The notes: a model not told the origin generated them from the sequence alone. A stretch of DNA of 64,000 nucleotides from Miniphocaeibacter massiliensis (GCF_900232905.1 NZ_OCTQ01000001.1:62001-126000); one strand, 5' to 3'. Shown: positions 17,204-26,595, numbered from the stretch's first letter. A program made the numbers and translations.

Positions 17204-18265
17204 ATGGAGAAATATTTAAAAAAATGTTTATGTGGTTTTTCAAATTATGAAACTAAGCTAATAAAAGAAAAATATGTAGTCAATGCTAATGAAAGTCCTT
17301 TTAATATTGGAGAAGATGAAGTTTTAAGAAATATTATTAATGATGTTGTAAAAAATTTTAATTTTAATAAATATCCAGATCCAAATGCAAATGAACTACG
17401 AGAAGAATTAGCTAAATTTGTTAATAGAAACAAAGAAAATATAATTTGTGGCAATGGTGGAGATGAAGTAATAAGCTTAGCTATTATGACATTTGTTGAA
17501 CCTAATGACACAGTTGTTGTACATAGTCCAAGTTTTGAAATGTATCAAGTTACTTCAACTATTAATTATGGGAAAATTATAAAGGTTCCCGATTTAAAAG
17601 GTTATGTTATTAATACAAAAGCTATAATAGAAGAGAGTAATAAAAATAACGCCAAGATATTATTTTTATGTACACCAAATAATCCAACAGGATATTTAAT
17701 GTCTAGAGAAGAAATAAATGAAATTATAGATAATACTCAAAGTATAATAGTATTAGATGAAGCATATATTGAATTCTCGGATTTAGAGGAATATGATTAT
17801 ACCAATAATGATAGAGTAATTATTATAAGAACACTTTCAAAACTTTTTGGACTTGCAGGACTAAGGATTGGTTATGGGATTGGAAGTAAAAAAATGATTG
17901 ATTGTTTGAATAAAGTTAAGCCTCCATATAACGTAAATGGTTTAACGCAAGCTATAGCAACTAATGTTTTAAGAAACAAAGAATTAATATTGAATAGAAT
18001 TAATTTTTTCAAAAATGAAAGAGATAGGTTAATTATAGAATTAAGAAAATATAATTATTTAGAAGTTTATAACAGTAGCACAAACTTTGTATTAATAAAA
18101 ACAGACTCAATATACAGAGATAGTATTATTAAGAATTTAGAAAAAAATAGTATACTTGCAAAAGTTTATAACAATAAACCAGAACTTGAAAACTGTATAA
18201 GAGTTTCAATATCTAACAGAGAAGTTAATGATTTAATTATAGAATCTTTTTCGGTAGAGGAGTAG
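17204..18265 (+). CDS. hisC: Histidinol-phosphate aminotransferase
   Basis: PLP enzyme converting imidazole acetol phosphate and glutamate to histidinol phosphate and 2-oxoglutarate. 353 residues, fold-type I: NANESPFNIG at the N-terminus, FLCTPNNPTGYLMS, VLDEAYIEF, and the PLP lysine at about Lys213 in RTLSKLFGLAGLRIGYG. It starts one base after the hisD stop and ends two bases before hisB. The histidinol-phosphate phosphatase needed after this step is not encoded in the operon. Confidence 0.96.
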   Translation: MEKYLKKCLCGFSNYETKLIKEKYVVNANESPFNIGEDEVLRNIINDVVKNFNFNKYPDPNANELREELAKFVNRNKENIICGNGGDEVISLAIMTFVEPNDTVVVHSPSFEMYQVTSTINYGKIIKVPDLKGYVINTKAIIEESNKNNAKILFLCTPNNPTGYLMSREEINEIIDNTQSIIVLDEAYIEFSDLEEYDYTNNDRVIIIRTLSKLFGLAGLRIGYGIGSKKMIDCLNKVKPPYNVNGLTQAIATNVLRNKELILNRINFFKNERDRLIIELRKYNYLEVYNSSTNFVLIKTDSIYRDSIIKNLEKNSILAKVYNNKPELENCIRVSISNREVNDLIIESFSVEE

Positions 18266-18267
18266 TT

Positions 18268-18855
18268 ATGGAAAGAATAGGAGCTATTGAAAGAAATACA
18301 TTTGAAACAAACATAAAAATAAAGTTAAATGTTGATGGTAAAGGTGTATTGAATGGAAAAACAGAAGTAGGTTTTTTTGATCATATGTTAAATTTACTTA
18401 CAAAACACGGGAAGTTTAACATAGATATTTATACCAAAGGTGATACTTATATAGACAACCATCACTTGATTGAAGATTTAGGAATAGTGTTAGGAGAAGC
18501 TTTAATTAACGCTTTAGGAAATAAGGCAGGAATTAATAGATATGGAAGTTTTACTTGTCCCATGGATGAAACTCTAACTACCGTAAATTTAGACTTAAGT
18601 GGTAGAGGCTATTTGGTATTTAATGTAGATTTAAAACGTGAGAAAGTTGGAGATTTTGAAACAGAAATGCTAAAAGAGTTTTTATATGCATTTTGTATAA
18701 ATGGAAAATTCAACTTGCATGTCAATACTCATTATGGAGAAAATGATCATCATAAAATTGAATCTATTTTTAAAGCTTTGGGAAGAGCTTTAAGGGAAGC
18801 TTGCAAAATAGAAGAGGGGAACACTGAAATACCTTCAACAAAAGGAGTTATTTAA
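18268..18855 (+). CDS. hisB: Imidazoleglycerol-phosphate dehydratase
   Basis: Dehydrates imidazole glycerol phosphate to imidazole acetol phosphate. The 195-residue monofunctional form has the manganese-binding histidine motifs FFDHMLNLLTKHG, DNHHLIEDLGIVLGEA and NDHHKIESIFKALGRALREA. There is no N-terminal phosphatase domain as in the enterobacterial HisB, so histidinol phosphatase must come from elsewhere. The last base of its TAA stop is the first base of the hisA ATG. In most operons of this order hisH lies between hisB and hisA; here there is no room for it. Confidence 0.96.
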   Translation: MERIGAIERNTFETNIKIKLNVDGKGVLNGKTEVGFFDHMLNLLTKHGKFNIDIYTKGDTYIDNHHLIEDLGIVLGEALINALGNKAGINRYGSFTCPMDETLTTVNLDLSGRGYLVFNVDLKREKVGDFETEMLKEFLYAFCINGKFNLHVNTHYGENDHHKIESIFKALGRALREACKIEEGNTEIPSTKGVI

Positions 18856-19565
18856 TGTTAATTTTACCAGCGATTGATTTAAAAGATAGAAAATGTGTAA
18901 GGTTACATAAAGGAAGAGAAGATGAAGTAACATATTATTTTGATAATCCCATTAATGTAGCAATTGATTTAGAAAAAAAAGGTGCCAAGTATCTACATTT
19001 AATAGATTTAGATGGTGCATTTAGTAATGAAAAAAGAAATTATGATATTATTGAAGAAATAGTAAAGTCTATAAATGTGCCTATTCAAGTAGGCGGAGGA
19101 GTTAGAACAGAAGAAATAGTAGATAAATTAATTTCAATTGGTGTTAGTAGGGTTATACTTGGAACAGTTGCAGTTGAAAATCCTATATTAATAAAAAAAT
19201 TGGTAGAAAAATATGGAGATAAAATAGCAGTTTCTGTTGATTGTTATGGAGATGAAGTAGCAATAAAAGGGTGGATTGAAAAATCAGATAGACAAATATT
19301 TGATTTTTGCAAAGAGTTAAAATCATATGGTTTAAAAACTATTATATATACAGATATTGAAAGAGATGGAACGTTAGAGGGACCAAATATAGAAGTTTTA
19401 AGTAAACTTCAAGAAATGTTTGGAGATAATATTATTGCAGCAGGTGGTTTAAGCAGTATAGATGAATTTTACAAATTAAAAGATATAGGACTTTATGGTG
19501 GAGTTACCGGAAAAGCGTTGTATGAAGGCAAAATTACTATGGATGAAATATCTAAATTTTCATAA
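18855..19565 (+). CDS. hisA: ProFAR isomerase (phosphoribosylformimino-AICAR-P isomerase)
   Basis: Beta/alpha-barrel enzyme converting ProFAR to PRFAR. 236 residues, with the half-barrel phosphate-binding repeats IQVGGGVRTEE and IIAAGGLSSIDEF, catalytic Asp in LPAIDLKDRKCVRLHKG and the second catalytic Asp in YTDIERDGTLEG. Its ATG overlaps the hisB stop by one base (TAATG), consistent with translational coupling. Followed 16 bases later by its paralogue hisF. Confidence 0.96.
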   Translation: MLILPAIDLKDRKCVRLHKGREDEVTYYFDNPINVAIDLEKKGAKYLHLIDLDGAFSNEKRNYDIIEEIVKSINVPIQVGGGVRTEEIVDKLISIGVSRVILGTVAVENPILIKKLVEKYGDKIAVSVDCYGDEVAIKGWIEKSDRQIFDFCKELKSYGLKTIIYTDIERDGTLEGPNIEVLSKLQEMFGDNIIAAGGLSSIDEFYKLKDIGLYGGVTGKALYEGKITMDEISKFS

Positions 19566-19581
19566 GTGGGTGATTTTATAA

Positions 19582-20367
19582 ATGATGAAAAAAATAGTAG
19601 CATGTTTAGATTGTAAAGATGGAAAACTTGTAAAAGGTGTTAATTTTGTGGATATTAAAGAAATAGCAGATCCAGTTGAAAGAGCAAAGTATTATGCAGA
19701 TGAAGGCATAGATGAACTAGTTTATTATGATATAACTGCATCTAATGAAGGAAGAGGAAATAGAATAGATGTAGCTAAAAAAATTGCTGAGATTTGTAAT
19801 GAAAAGAACATACCTTTTACTGTTGGAGGTGGAATTGCAACATTAGAAGATATAGAAGAAGTTTTCAAAGCTGGCGCTGATAAAGTTTCAATTAATACAG
19901 CAGCAATTAAGAGACCTGAATTTATAAAAGAAGCATCAGAAAAGTTTGGAAGTCAAAAAATTATGGTAGCTCTTGATGGTAAAAAAAATGAAAAAGGTTC
20001 TTGGAATGTGTATGTAAAAGGTGGAACTGAAGATACAGGAATTGATGTTATAGAACTTGCCAAAAAATTTGAAAAATTTGGAGCAGGAGAACTTTGTATG
20101 AATTCAATAGATGGTGATGGTTCAAAATTAGGTTATGACTTAGAACTTACTAGAAGGTTAAATGAAGAACTTAATATTCCCGTAATAGCATCTGGTGGAG
20201 CAGGCACTATGGAACATTTTAAAGAAGCTTTTGATAATGGAGCAGATTCGGCATTAGGAGCTTCAGTATTTCATTTTAACGAAATAGATATACATGATTT
20301 AAAAAGATATTTAATATTCAAAAATATAGAGATTGATTGGAGTTGCTATGAAAACGAAAACTATTAA
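19582..20367 (+). CDS. hisF: Imidazole glycerol phosphate synthase cyclase subunit
   Basis: Closes the imidazole ring using PRFAR and ammonia, giving imidazole glycerol phosphate and AICAR. 261-residue beta/alpha barrel, paralogous to HisA. Catalytic Asp of [53 protein letters not shown], the second catalytic Asp in [17 protein letters not shown] and [11 protein letters not shown] are all present. Two positions differ from the sequences I remember: the gate arginine near the N-terminus is Lys (KKIVACLD), and the usual DRDG is DGDG. The glutaminase partner HisH is not in this operon, so the enzyme either uses free ammonia or HisH is elsewhere. The C-terminus has an acidic tail. It overlaps hisIE by 20 bases. 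Confidence 0.94.
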   Translation: MMKKIVACLDCKDGKLVKGVNFVDIKEIADPVERAKYYADEGIDELVYYDITASNEGRGNRIDVAKKIAEICNEKNIPFTVGGGIATLEDIEEVFKAGADKVSINTAAIKRPEFIKEASEKFGSQKIMVALDGKKNEKGSWNVYVKGGTEDTGIDVIELAKKFEKFGAGELCMNSIDGDGSKLGYDLELTRRLNEELNIPVIASGGAGTMEHFKEAFDNGADSALGASVFHFNEIDIHDLKRYLIFKNIEIDWSCYENENY

Positions 20368-20962
20368 ATGGAATTCTGATGGTTTAATACCAGCAATTGT
20401 ACAAGATGCACTTACTAAAGAAGTACTTATGCTTGCATATATGAACGAAGAAGCATTAGAAAAAACTTTAGAAACAAAGAGTTCATGGTTTTATAGTAGA
20501 TCTAGAAAAGAACTATGGAATAAAGGAGAAACTTCAGGAAATACTCAAGAAGTTGTAAGAATAGCTTTAGATTGTGATAGAGATACTGTAATTTTATGGG
20601 TAATACCTAAAGGACCAGCTTGTCATACAGGAGAAAATTCATGTTTCTTTAATGATGTGGAATCTTACAAAGAAGTTCCTGACAGACAAATGTTATTTAA
20701 AGAATATGAAATAATAAAAGATAGAGCAGAAAATCCTGTAGAAGGATCATATACAAATTATTTACTTAGAGAAGGAGTAGATAAGATTTGTAAAAAAATA
20801 GGAGAAGAATCTGCTGAAACTATAATAGGTGCAAAAAATAATGATAAAGAAGAAATTATATATGAATCTTCTGATTTATTATATCATTTAAGTGTATTGC
20901 TTTATAACCAAGGAATTACTCTAGACGATTTAATGCTAGAAATTGAAAAAAGATATAAATAA
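20348..20962 (+). CDS. hisI: Bifunctional phosphoribosyl-AMP cyclohydrolase / phosphoribosyl-ATP pyrophosphatase
   Basis: Steps two and three of histidine synthesis on one 204-residue chain. The N-terminal PRA-CH (HisI) domain has [32 protein letters not shown] and the zinc cysteine region [13 protein letters not shown]. The C-terminal PRA-PH (HisE) domain (from about residue 115) has [20 protein letters not shown] and [14 protein letters not shown] choose the ATG at 20348 (MKTKTIKWN) because GGAG lies just upstream and it is the usual start; an in-frame ATG at 20333 adds five residues. The start lies within hisF. Last gene of the operon, followed by a terminator. Confidence 0.95.
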   Translation: MKTKTIKWNSDGLIPAIVQDALTKEVLMLAYMNEEALEKTLETKSSWFYSRSRKELWNKGETSGNTQEVVRIALDCDRDTVILWVIPKGPACHTGENSCFFNDVESYKEVPDRQMLFKEYEIIKDRAENPVEGSYTNYLLREGVDKICKKIGEESAETIIGAKNNDKEEIIYESSDLLYHLSVLLYNQGITLDDLMLEIEKRYK

Positions 20963-20988
20963 AAAAGAGCTTATTAAAAGCTCTTTTT
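20962..20988. terminator. Bidirectional terminator between hisIE and flavodoxin genes
   Basis: AAAAAGAGCTT / AAGCTCTTTTT with a short loop; A-rich on one side and T-rich on the other, lying between converging genes, so it can serve both strands. Confidence 0.8.
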
Positions 20989-20990
20989 AT

Positions 20991-21416
20991 TTATGCACTA
21001 GCACAAATTTTTCCAAATTCTTTACATTTATCTAAGTCTTCATCAGTAGGATTATCATAAACTGGTAAAGATATTGCTACTAAATTAGCACCTAATTCTT
21101 TGGCTCTATTAGTCCAAGTTTCCATCCATTCACCATTATTCCATTCATATGAACCAAATAGTGCTATTTTCTTACCATTTAATTTATCTTCACAAGATGA
21201 AAACATATCTTCAAAACTATCTTCTAGCTCTTCGTCTCCCATAGAAGGACATCCGAAGGCTATTACTTCATAATCATCAACATTTGAATCACTAAAATCA
21301 TCACTAAATATTAAATCAACATCATCTGTTATAGAATTTGCTCCTTCTAATATGCCATTTGCCATACTTTCTGTATTACCTGTTCCACTCCAATAAACTA
21401 TAGCTAATTTCTTCAT
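20991..21416 (-). CDS. Flavodoxin (short chain)
   Basis: FMN electron carrier of 141 residues. The FMN phosphate loop is WSGTGNTE near the N-terminus, the flavin-stacking regions are FGCPSMGDEELED and LFGSYEWNNGEWMETW, typical of clostridial short-chain flavodoxins. It starts inside the 3' end of the upstream DUF3793 gene (41-base overlap in another frame), so the two form an operon. The promoter in front of that gene carries two Fur-box-like sites, which fits a flavodoxin that replaces ferredoxin when iron is low. Cytoplasmic. No partner reductase is nearby. Confidence 0.93.
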   Translation of the reverse strand: MKKLAIVYWSGTGNTESMANGILEGANSITDDVDLIFSDDFSDSNVDDYEVIAFGCPSMGDEELEDSFEDMFSSCEDKLNGKKIALFGSYEWNNGEWMETWTNRAKELGANLVAISLPVYDNPTDEDLDKCKEFGKICASA

Positions 21417-21981
21417 TCTTTTCTCCTTTATATTTATTTATTATATCTTCTATATTCAAACCTATATCAAAATAGTATTTGCAATATAAGTTGCATAATT
21501 TAAAGGAGTTAAATCTTTTTAATGCAAATTCAATATCATTATAAACTTTCCAAGTCCCTACAAAAATAAAATTTTTTCCTCTGTTTAAAATATAAGATTC
21601 AATGTCGGAGAGAGGATAATCTAAAAAAATACCTATTTCATGTGGAAATTCTTTGTTAGAGTTAATTCTAAATTTTAAATGTTCTAAAATATCAAAAACA
21701 CTATTTAATGGATAATAATATTTATCCAAAAAATCTTTCACATTATTTTTTTTAAGCCTTTTTGTTAAATCGCTAATATTAAAAATATACAACAGCATAG
21801 ATTTTGAATTTTTTCTTAGTAGGTAAAGGTGCATATTATGTTTGTTTATTAATTTATTTACACTTTGAATATCTATTAATTCAATATCTTTTAGAGGTAC
21901 ACTTATTAAATTAGCAATTTTAACACCACACAAAGTAGGGGCACAGTGATTTATAAGGTATTGTTCAAGCAGTTTAAGCAT
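21376..21981 (-). CDS. DUF3793 family protein
   Basis: 201-residue cytoplasmic protein of unknown biochemical function. It shows the family landmarks as I remember them: HCAPTLCGVKIANL at the N-terminus, FPHEIGIFLDYPLSDIESYI in the centre and GTWKVYNDIEFALKRF towards the C-terminus. DUF3793 genes are commonly found next to flavodoxins in Clostridia, and that is so here: the flavodoxin gene starts within its last codons. AAAGGAG precedes the ATG. Transcription probably comes from the Fur-flanked promoter at 22019-22047. A role in iron-limited electron transfer or iron handling is inference from context. Confidence 0.85.
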   Translation of the reverse strand: MLKLLEQYLINHCAPTLCGVKIANLISVPLKDIELIDIQSVNKLINKHNMHLYLLRKNSKSMLLYIFNISDLTKRLKKNNVKDFLDKYYYPLNSVFDILEHLKFRINSNKEFPHEIGIFLDYPLSDIESYILNRGKNFIFVGTWKVYNDIEFALKRFNSFKLCNLYCKYYFDIGLNIEDIINKYKGEKNEEISYSLLEWNR

Positions 21982-21993
21982 ATTAACTCCTTT

Positions 21994-22008
21994 TGATAAT
22001 TAATATCA
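21994..22008. promoter_or_regulatory. Fur-box-like site 1
   Basis: TGATAATTAATATCA matches the 7-1-7 Fur consensus TGATAATNATTATCA at 13 of the 14 fixed positions. It lies between the predicted -10 and the ribosome site of the DUF3793-flavodoxin operon on the minus strand. Confidence 0.6.
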
Positions 22009-22018
22009 TTACATTAAA

Positions 22019-22047
22019 AGAGTATCAATTTTTTTGCATGCAGTCAA
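22019..22047 (-). promoter_or_regulatory. Promoter of the DUF3793-flavodoxin operon
   Basis: On the minus strand TTGACT (plus 22042-22047), a 17-base spacer, then TACTCT (plus 22019-22024). Good -35 and spacing, weak -10, flanked by the two Fur-like sites. Confidence 0.6.
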
Positions 22048-22059
22048 TAATAGTTATCA
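22045..22059. promoter_or_regulatory. Fur-box-like site 2, overlapping the -35
   Basis: Read on the minus strand TGATAACTATTATTG, matching TGATAATNATTATCA at 11 of 14 fixed positions, and overlapping the -35 hexamer of the minus-strand promoter. Confidence 0.4.
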
Positions 22060-22137
22060 ATTGAATTATAAATTTATATTTTGTATAAATTTATAATTGT
22101 TAATTAATTTGTATTGGAAAATTAAGATCGTGAATGC

Positions 22138-22166
22138 TTGATAACATAAGGAAATTATGATATTAT
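22138..22166 (+). promoter_or_regulatory. Promoter of secG
   Basis: TTGATA at 22138-22143, 17-base spacer, TATTAT at 22161-22166; predicted start about 25 bases before the secG ATG. Confidence 0.65.
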
Positions 22167-22197
22167 CGTAATGATGTTATGAAGTAGGAGGTGTGGA

Positions 22198-22422
22198 ATG
22201 AAGTTAGCAGTACAAATTTTGTTAGCGATTGCAAGTTTTATTATAATAGTAAGTGTTTTATTTCAGGATTCTAAGTCAGATGGAATGGCATCTTTGACTG
22301 AAAGTTCAAATACAAGTGGTTATGGAAGAAAAACTTCTAAAAATTACTTTATAGATAGAATAGTTGTAGTTACTTCTATAATATTTTTAGCATCTGCATT
22401 GTTATTAGCAGTTTTTTCTTAA
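22198..22422 (+). CDS. secG: Preprotein translocase subunit SecG
   Basis: Small membrane subunit of the SecYEG protein-export channel. 74 residues with two membrane helices (about 5-22 and 52-72) separated by the SecG-type cytoplasmic loop FQDSKSDGMASLTESSNTSGYG. AGGAGGTG precedes the ATG. It stands alone between its own promoter and a terminator; the rnr-smpB genes that often follow secG in Firmicutes are not here. Confidence 0.93.
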   Translation: MKLAVQILLAIASFIIIVSVLFQDSKSDGMASLTESSNTSGYGRKTSKNYFIDRIVVVTSIIFLASALLLAVFS

Positions 22423-22461
22423 TTCTATTATATATACTATTTTATTAACTGAGTTAGATTT

Positions 22462-22490
22462 AGCGATTATAAGTTAATCGCTTTATTTTT
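22462..22490 (+). terminator. Terminator of secG
   Basis: Stem AGCGATTA / TAATCGCT with a 5-base loop and a T-rich tail, 40 bases after secG. Confidence 0.75.
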
Positions 22491-22530
22491 ATTTTATTTA
22501 CAATTTGTATTATTTTAAGGAGGAATTTTA

Positions 22531-24549
22531 ATGGATTCAAGTATTTTTGGGTACATAGCTATTGGTTCAGGTATTTTAGCGTTACTATTTTCTTTTATAA
22601 AGTTTAATAGTATAAGTAAAGTATCTGAGGGAAACGACAGAATGAAAGAAATCTCTGGTTTTATTCATGATGGAGCGATGGCATACCTAGGTAGACAAAA
22701 CAAAGCAATTATAATATTTTTAGTAGTAGTTGCAGTGTTATTAGCTGTTGCTATTAGCTGGCAAACTGCAGTATGTTTTATATTTGGTGGACTATTCTCC
22801 ATGTTAGCAGGATATGTAGGTATGACTGCTGCGACAAAAGCAAATGTTAGAACAGCCAATTCTGCAAGAGAAAGCGGAATGGGAAAAGCTTTAGATGTAG
22901 CATTTTCTGGTGGAGCTGTAATGGGAATGGTTGTAGTAGGACTTGGTATTATAGGAATTACAGTAGCATATTTAGTTTTTAAACAAGAAACTATAGTAAC
23001 GGGATTTAGTTTTGGAGCATCATCAATTGCACTTTTTGCAAGAGTTGGTGGTGGTATATACACTAAAGCAGCAGATGTTGGAGCAGATTTAGTTGGTAAA
23101 GTAGAAGCGGGTATACCAGAAGATGACCCAAGAAATCCAGCAGTTATAGCAGATAATGTTGGGGATAATGTTGGGGACGTTGCAGGTATGGGAGCTGATT
23201 TATTTGAATCATATGTAGGTTCTATATTATCAGGTATAACTTTGGGCGTTTTAGCCTTTGGCTCTGATGGCGTTTTCTATTCACTAGCTGTTGCAGCTGT
23301 AGGTATTTTAGCATCTATCTTAGGCGTGTTTTTTGTAAAAGGCAATAAAAATCCTCAAAAAGCTTTAAACATGGGAACATTTTCTAGTGCTATTATTGCG
23401 ATAATTGGTTCAGGAATTTTATCGAAAATGATATTAAATAAATTTAGTCCTTTTATAGCTGTTACAGTAGGTATTGTTGTAGGTTTATTAATAGGTCAGT
23501 TTACTGAGTATTTTACATCAGGAGATAAAAAGCCAGTTCAAAAAGTAGCTAAAGAATCTGAAACAGGTTCTTCTACTAATATTATTTCAGGACTTGCAGT
23601 TGGTATGAAGTCAACAGCTCTACCTATAATTACTATAGCGATAGGCATTATAGTTGCATACTTTGCATCTAATGGAGCGAGTAATGGAAGTGAAGGATTA
23701 TATGGTATAGCTATTGCAGCTATCGGTATGTTATCAACTTGTGGTATGACTATAGCTGTAGATGCTTATGGTCCTATAGCTGATAATGCTGGTGGTATTG
23801 CAGAAATGTGTGAACTTCCAGAAGAAGTTAGAACTATTACAGATAAACTTGATGCTGTAGGTAATACAACAGCAGCAGTAGGTAAGGGTTTTGCTATAGG
23901 GTCAGCTGCATTAACAGCATTAGCTTTATTTGCATCATTTACTGCTGCGGTAAAATTAGATGGAATTAACGTTACGAAGCCAGAAGTTATTGCAGGTATG
24001 TTTATAGGAGGTATGCTTCCATTCTTGTTCTCAGCATTAACAATGGAGGCAGTAGGAACTGCTGCAAATGATATGATTCAAGAAGTTAGAAGACAATTTA
24101 AAGAGATGCCAGGTATAATGGAAGGTACAACTCAGCCAGATTATAAAAAATGTGTTGATATTTCAACTTCAGCAGCACTTAGACAAATGGTTATACCAGG
24201 AGTTCTTGCTGTAGTAACCCCTGTGTTAATTGGTATTTTATTAGGAGCAGAGTCTCTAGGTGGTTTGTTAGCAGGTTCTTTAGTAACTGGTGTTTTAATG
24301 GCGATATTTATGTCAAATGCTGGTGGAGCGTGGGATAATGCTAAAAAGTATATTGAAGATGGACACCATGGTGGAAAAGGCTCAGAAGCTCATAAAGCTG
24401 GAGTAGTAGGAGATACAGTAGGAGATCCATTTAAGGATACTTCAGGACCATCATTAAACATATTAATAAAATTAATGACTGTAGTTTCATTAGTATTTGC
24501 ACCATTAGTTCTAGAATATGGTGGAGTTTTATTAAATTTAGTAAAATAA
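22531..24549 (+). CDS. hppA: Membrane-bound ion-translocating pyrophosphatase
   Basis: Hydrolyses pyrophosphate and pumps H+ or Na+ across the membrane. 672 residues with about 16 membrane helices. Substrate and Mg-binding motifs are present: [59 protein letters not shown] near the C-terminus. The sequence [14 protein letters not shown] carries Ala where potassium-independent enzymes have Lys (GNTTKA), so this is the potassium-dependent class, which includes Na+-pumping enzymes; which ion is moved cannot be settled by eye. Strong ribosome site (AAGGAGG). Single gene ending in a terminator. It would salvage energy from pyrophosphate released in biosynthesis, useful in a fermentative anaerobe. 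Confidence 0.96.
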   Translation: MDSSIFGYIAIGSGILALLFSFIKFNSISKVSEGNDRMKEISGFIHDGAMAYLGRQNKAIIIFLVVVAVLLAVAISWQTAVCFIFGGLFSMLAGYVGMTAATKANVRTANSARESGMGKALDVAFSGGAVMGMVVVGLGIIGITVAYLVFKQETIVTGFSFGASSIALFARVGGGIYTKAADVGADLVGKVEAGIPEDDPRNPAVIADNVGDNVGDVAGMGADLFESYVGSILSGITLGVLAFGSDGVFYSLAVAAVGILASILGVFFVKGNKNPQKALNMGTFSSAIIAIIGSGILSKMILNKFSPFIAVTVGIVVGLLIGQFTEYFTSGDKKPVQKVAKESETGSSTNIISGLAVGMKSTALPIITIAIGIIVAYFASNGASNGSEGLYGIAIAAIGMLSTCGMTIAVDAYGPIADNAGGIAEMCELPEEVRTITDKLDAVGNTTAAVGKGFAIGSAALTALALFASFTAAVKLDGINVTKPEVIAGMFIGGMLPFLFSALTMEAVGTAANDMIQEVRRQFKEMPGIMEGTTQPDYKKCVDISTSAALRQMVIPGVLAVVTPVLIGILLGAESLGGLLAGSLVTGVLMAIFMSNAGGAWDNAKKYIEDGHHGGKGSEAHKAGVVGDTVGDPFKDTSGPSLNILIKLMTVVSLVFAPLVLEYGGVLLNLVK

Positions 24550-24560
24550 TAAATAATCTC

Positions 24561-24588
24561 AAAAAAGGTGCACAGCACCTTTTTTTTT
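24561..24588 (+). terminator. Terminator of hppA
   Basis: AAAAAAGGTGC / GCACCTTTTTT hairpin with ACA loop and a run of nine T residues. Confidence 0.85.
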
Positions 24589-24637
24589 AGTTTCTTTTAA
24601 GGTATATTTGATAATATACATAGGCAGAGGTGATGGA

Positions 24638-25312
24638 ATGAGAATTTTAATAGTAGAAGATGAAAAAAGATTATCAGAGGCTATTTCTGAAATATTAAAA
24701 TCTGAAAAATATGATGTTGATGTAGTTCATAATGGTAAAGACGGCCTAGATTATGGATTATCTGATATATATGATGCAATTCTTTTAGATGTAATGTTAC
24801 CTGGTTTAGATGGATTTACAATTTTAAAAGAATTAAGAAAAAACAAAATAGATACACCGATATTGATGTTAACTGCTAAGGATGAAATTTCTAGTAAAGT
24901 TGAAGGCTTAGATTATGGTGCTGATGATTATATGACAAAACCTTTTGATACAGAGGAATTATTGGCAAGGATAAGATCAATTACAAGAAGACAAGGACAA
25001 GTATATATTAACGAAATAGAATTTAAAGATTTAAAGTTGGACTTATCGAACTATAATTTATCAACTAACGAAAAATCAATTAATTTAACAGCTAAAGAAT
25101 TTGAAATAATGAAATTATTAATGAGTAATACAAATATAGTGGTAACTAAAGATGAGCTAATATCAAAAATTTGGGGATATGATTCGGATGCTGAAGATAA
25201 CAATGTAGAGGTATATATTTCATTTTTAAGAAAAAAATTAAAGTTTTTAAAGAGTAACGTTAATATTACAACATTAAGAAAGTTGGGATATAAACTTGAA
25301 TATGCTGGTTAA
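24638..25312 (+). CDS. OmpR/PhoB family response regulator
   Basis: 224-residue two-component regulator. The receiver domain (1-115) has the acidic pair VEDEKRL, phosphoacceptor Asp in LLDVMLPGLDG and the conserved Lys in MTKPFD. The C-terminal winged helix (about 125-224) has LTAKEFEIMKLLM, the VVTKDELISKIWGYD recognition region and VEVYISFLRKKL. I choose the ATG at 24638 (MRILIVEDE), ten codons inside the longest frame, because receiver domains begin there. Its 3' end overlaps the histidine kinase start, so the pair is coupled. Targets unknown. Confidence 0.95.
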   Translation: MRILIVEDEKRLSEAISEILKSEKYDVDVVHNGKDGLDYGLSDIYDAILLDVMLPGLDGFTILKELRKNKIDTPILMLTAKDEISSKVEGLDYGADDYMTKPFDTEELLARIRSITRRQGQVYINEIEFKDLKLDLSNYNLSTNEKSINLTAKEFEIMKLLMSNTNIVVTKDELISKIWGYDSDAEDNNVEVYISFLRKKLKFLKSNVNITTLRKLGYKLEYAG

Positions 25313-26528
25313 ATTAAAAAGAAAATTTATAACAATTACAATGACGTTAGTATCATTTGTTCTATTAGCAATTTTAATAAGCATTTATGTAGTAAATTAT
25401 AAAAGTATGGACAAGAGTACAACAGAAAGTATGGCAAATACTGCAATTACAATATTAGACAAGAATTATGTTCCGGAGAATACTTTTGTAAATAAAAATA
25501 CATATTATACTTTCATTTACAAAGTGGTAAATGATAAGTTTGTATATATTAATAGCAATATTGATCAAGAATTGAAATCAGAAGTAGCAGAAACTATCTT
25601 TAAAGCCATTGACAGTAGTGATAAAGTAAGTGGTTTTGTAAAAGAACATGGCATGAAGTATTTGAAATTAGTTGATCCATATGATAACAATGAAAGATAT
25701 GTAGCTATTTCATTTGTAGCAGGACAATTAGAACTTTTAAAGTCTTTATTAGAAATGTTAATTACTGCTTTTATAATTGCTTTTGTATTTATATTTTTAA
25801 TAGCGAAGTTTTTAGCCAATTGGGCACTTGAACCTGTTGAAAAAGCTTGGTATCTACAAAAACAATTTATAGCTGATGCATCACATGAATTAAAGACACC
25901 TCTTACTATTATATTAGCCAATTTAAAAATTTTAAAAAAATATAACAACTTAACATCAGCTCAGAATAAGTGGATTGATAATACAAATGATGAAGCTATT
26001 AGGATGAAAGATCTAGTGGAAGAAATGTTATATTTGGCAAAAGGTGATATGGGAAATATGAATATAAATTATTCGGATGTTAATTTTTCAGAACTTGTAG
26101 AAGAGGTATTATTAACATTTGAATCGATTGTATTTGAAAAAGGTCTTAAAATGGAGTATGCAAGTGTAGATGAAGAAATTCATTGTATTGGAGATAGAGG
26201 ACAATTAAAAAGATTAATAATTATTTTAATAGATAATGCTTGTAAATATTCTGAACAAGGAAATAATATTGATATTAATCTTTACAAAAAAGATAAAAAA
26301 ATATTCTTTAAAATCACTTCTATTGGAAATATTATAAGTGAAAAAAATTCCAAAAGAATTTTTGAAAGGTTTATAAGAGATTCAGAATCTAGAAATAGAG
26401 ATGGAGAAGGAGGATATGGTTTAGGATTAGCTATAGCTAATAAAATTGTAGAAAATCACAAAGGTAAGATTAGGTGGGAACCATATAGAGATATAGGTAA
26501 TACTTTTATTGTAGAATTAGGGGCATAG
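25296..26528 (+). CDS. Two-component sensor histidine kinase
   Basis: 410-residue membrane kinase that overlaps the response regulator gene by 17 bases. Membrane helix 1 is about residues 12-30, an extracellular sensor region of about 110 residues follows (KSMDKSTTES onward), helix 2 is about 145-168. There is no clear full HAMP domain before the dimerisation domain, whose phospho-accepting His197 lies in FIADASHELKTPLT. The ATPase domain has LIDNACKYSEQGN (N box) and GGYGLGLAIANKIVENHKG (G boxes). The signal sensed is unknown. The start could also be the ATG two codons later. It ends in a weak terminator hairpin. Confidence 0.93.
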   Translation: MNMLVKLKRKFITITMTLVSFVLLAILISIYVVNYKSMDKSTTESMANTAITILDKNYVPENTFVNKNTYYTFIYKVVNDKFVYINSNIDQELKSEVAETIFKAIDSSDKVSGFVKEHGMKYLKLVDPYDNNERYVAISFVAGQLELLKSLLEMLITAFIIAFVFIFLIAKFLANWALEPVEKAWYLQKQFIADASHELKTPLTIILANLKILKKYNNLTSAQNKWIDNTNDEAIRMKDLVEEMLYLAKGDMGNMNINYSDVNFSELVEEVLLTFESIVFEKGLKMEYASVDEEIHCIGDRGQLKRLIIILIDNACKYSEQGNNIDINLYKKDKKIFFKITSIGNIISEKNSKRIFERFIRDSESRNRDGEGGYGLGLAIANKIVENHKGKIRWEPYRDIGNTFIVELGA

Positions 26529-26540
26529 CCTCTTTTTTTT
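26518..26540 (+). terminator. Probable terminator of the two-component operon
   Basis: Short stem AGGGGC / GCCTCT (one G-T wobble) with ATA loop, followed by eight T residues. The stop codon of the kinase gene lies across the loop. Confidence 0.55.
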
Positions 26541-26595
26541 ATTAATAATATGTGCTATATTAAACTATGTAATAATTTTTATTTAGGAGGAAATT

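Noticed and set aside
19582-20367. HisF paralogue of surface-sugar synthesis rather than true HisF
   Set aside because: It sits in a complete his operon between hisA and hisIE with overlapping reading frames, and both catalytic Asp motifs are present.
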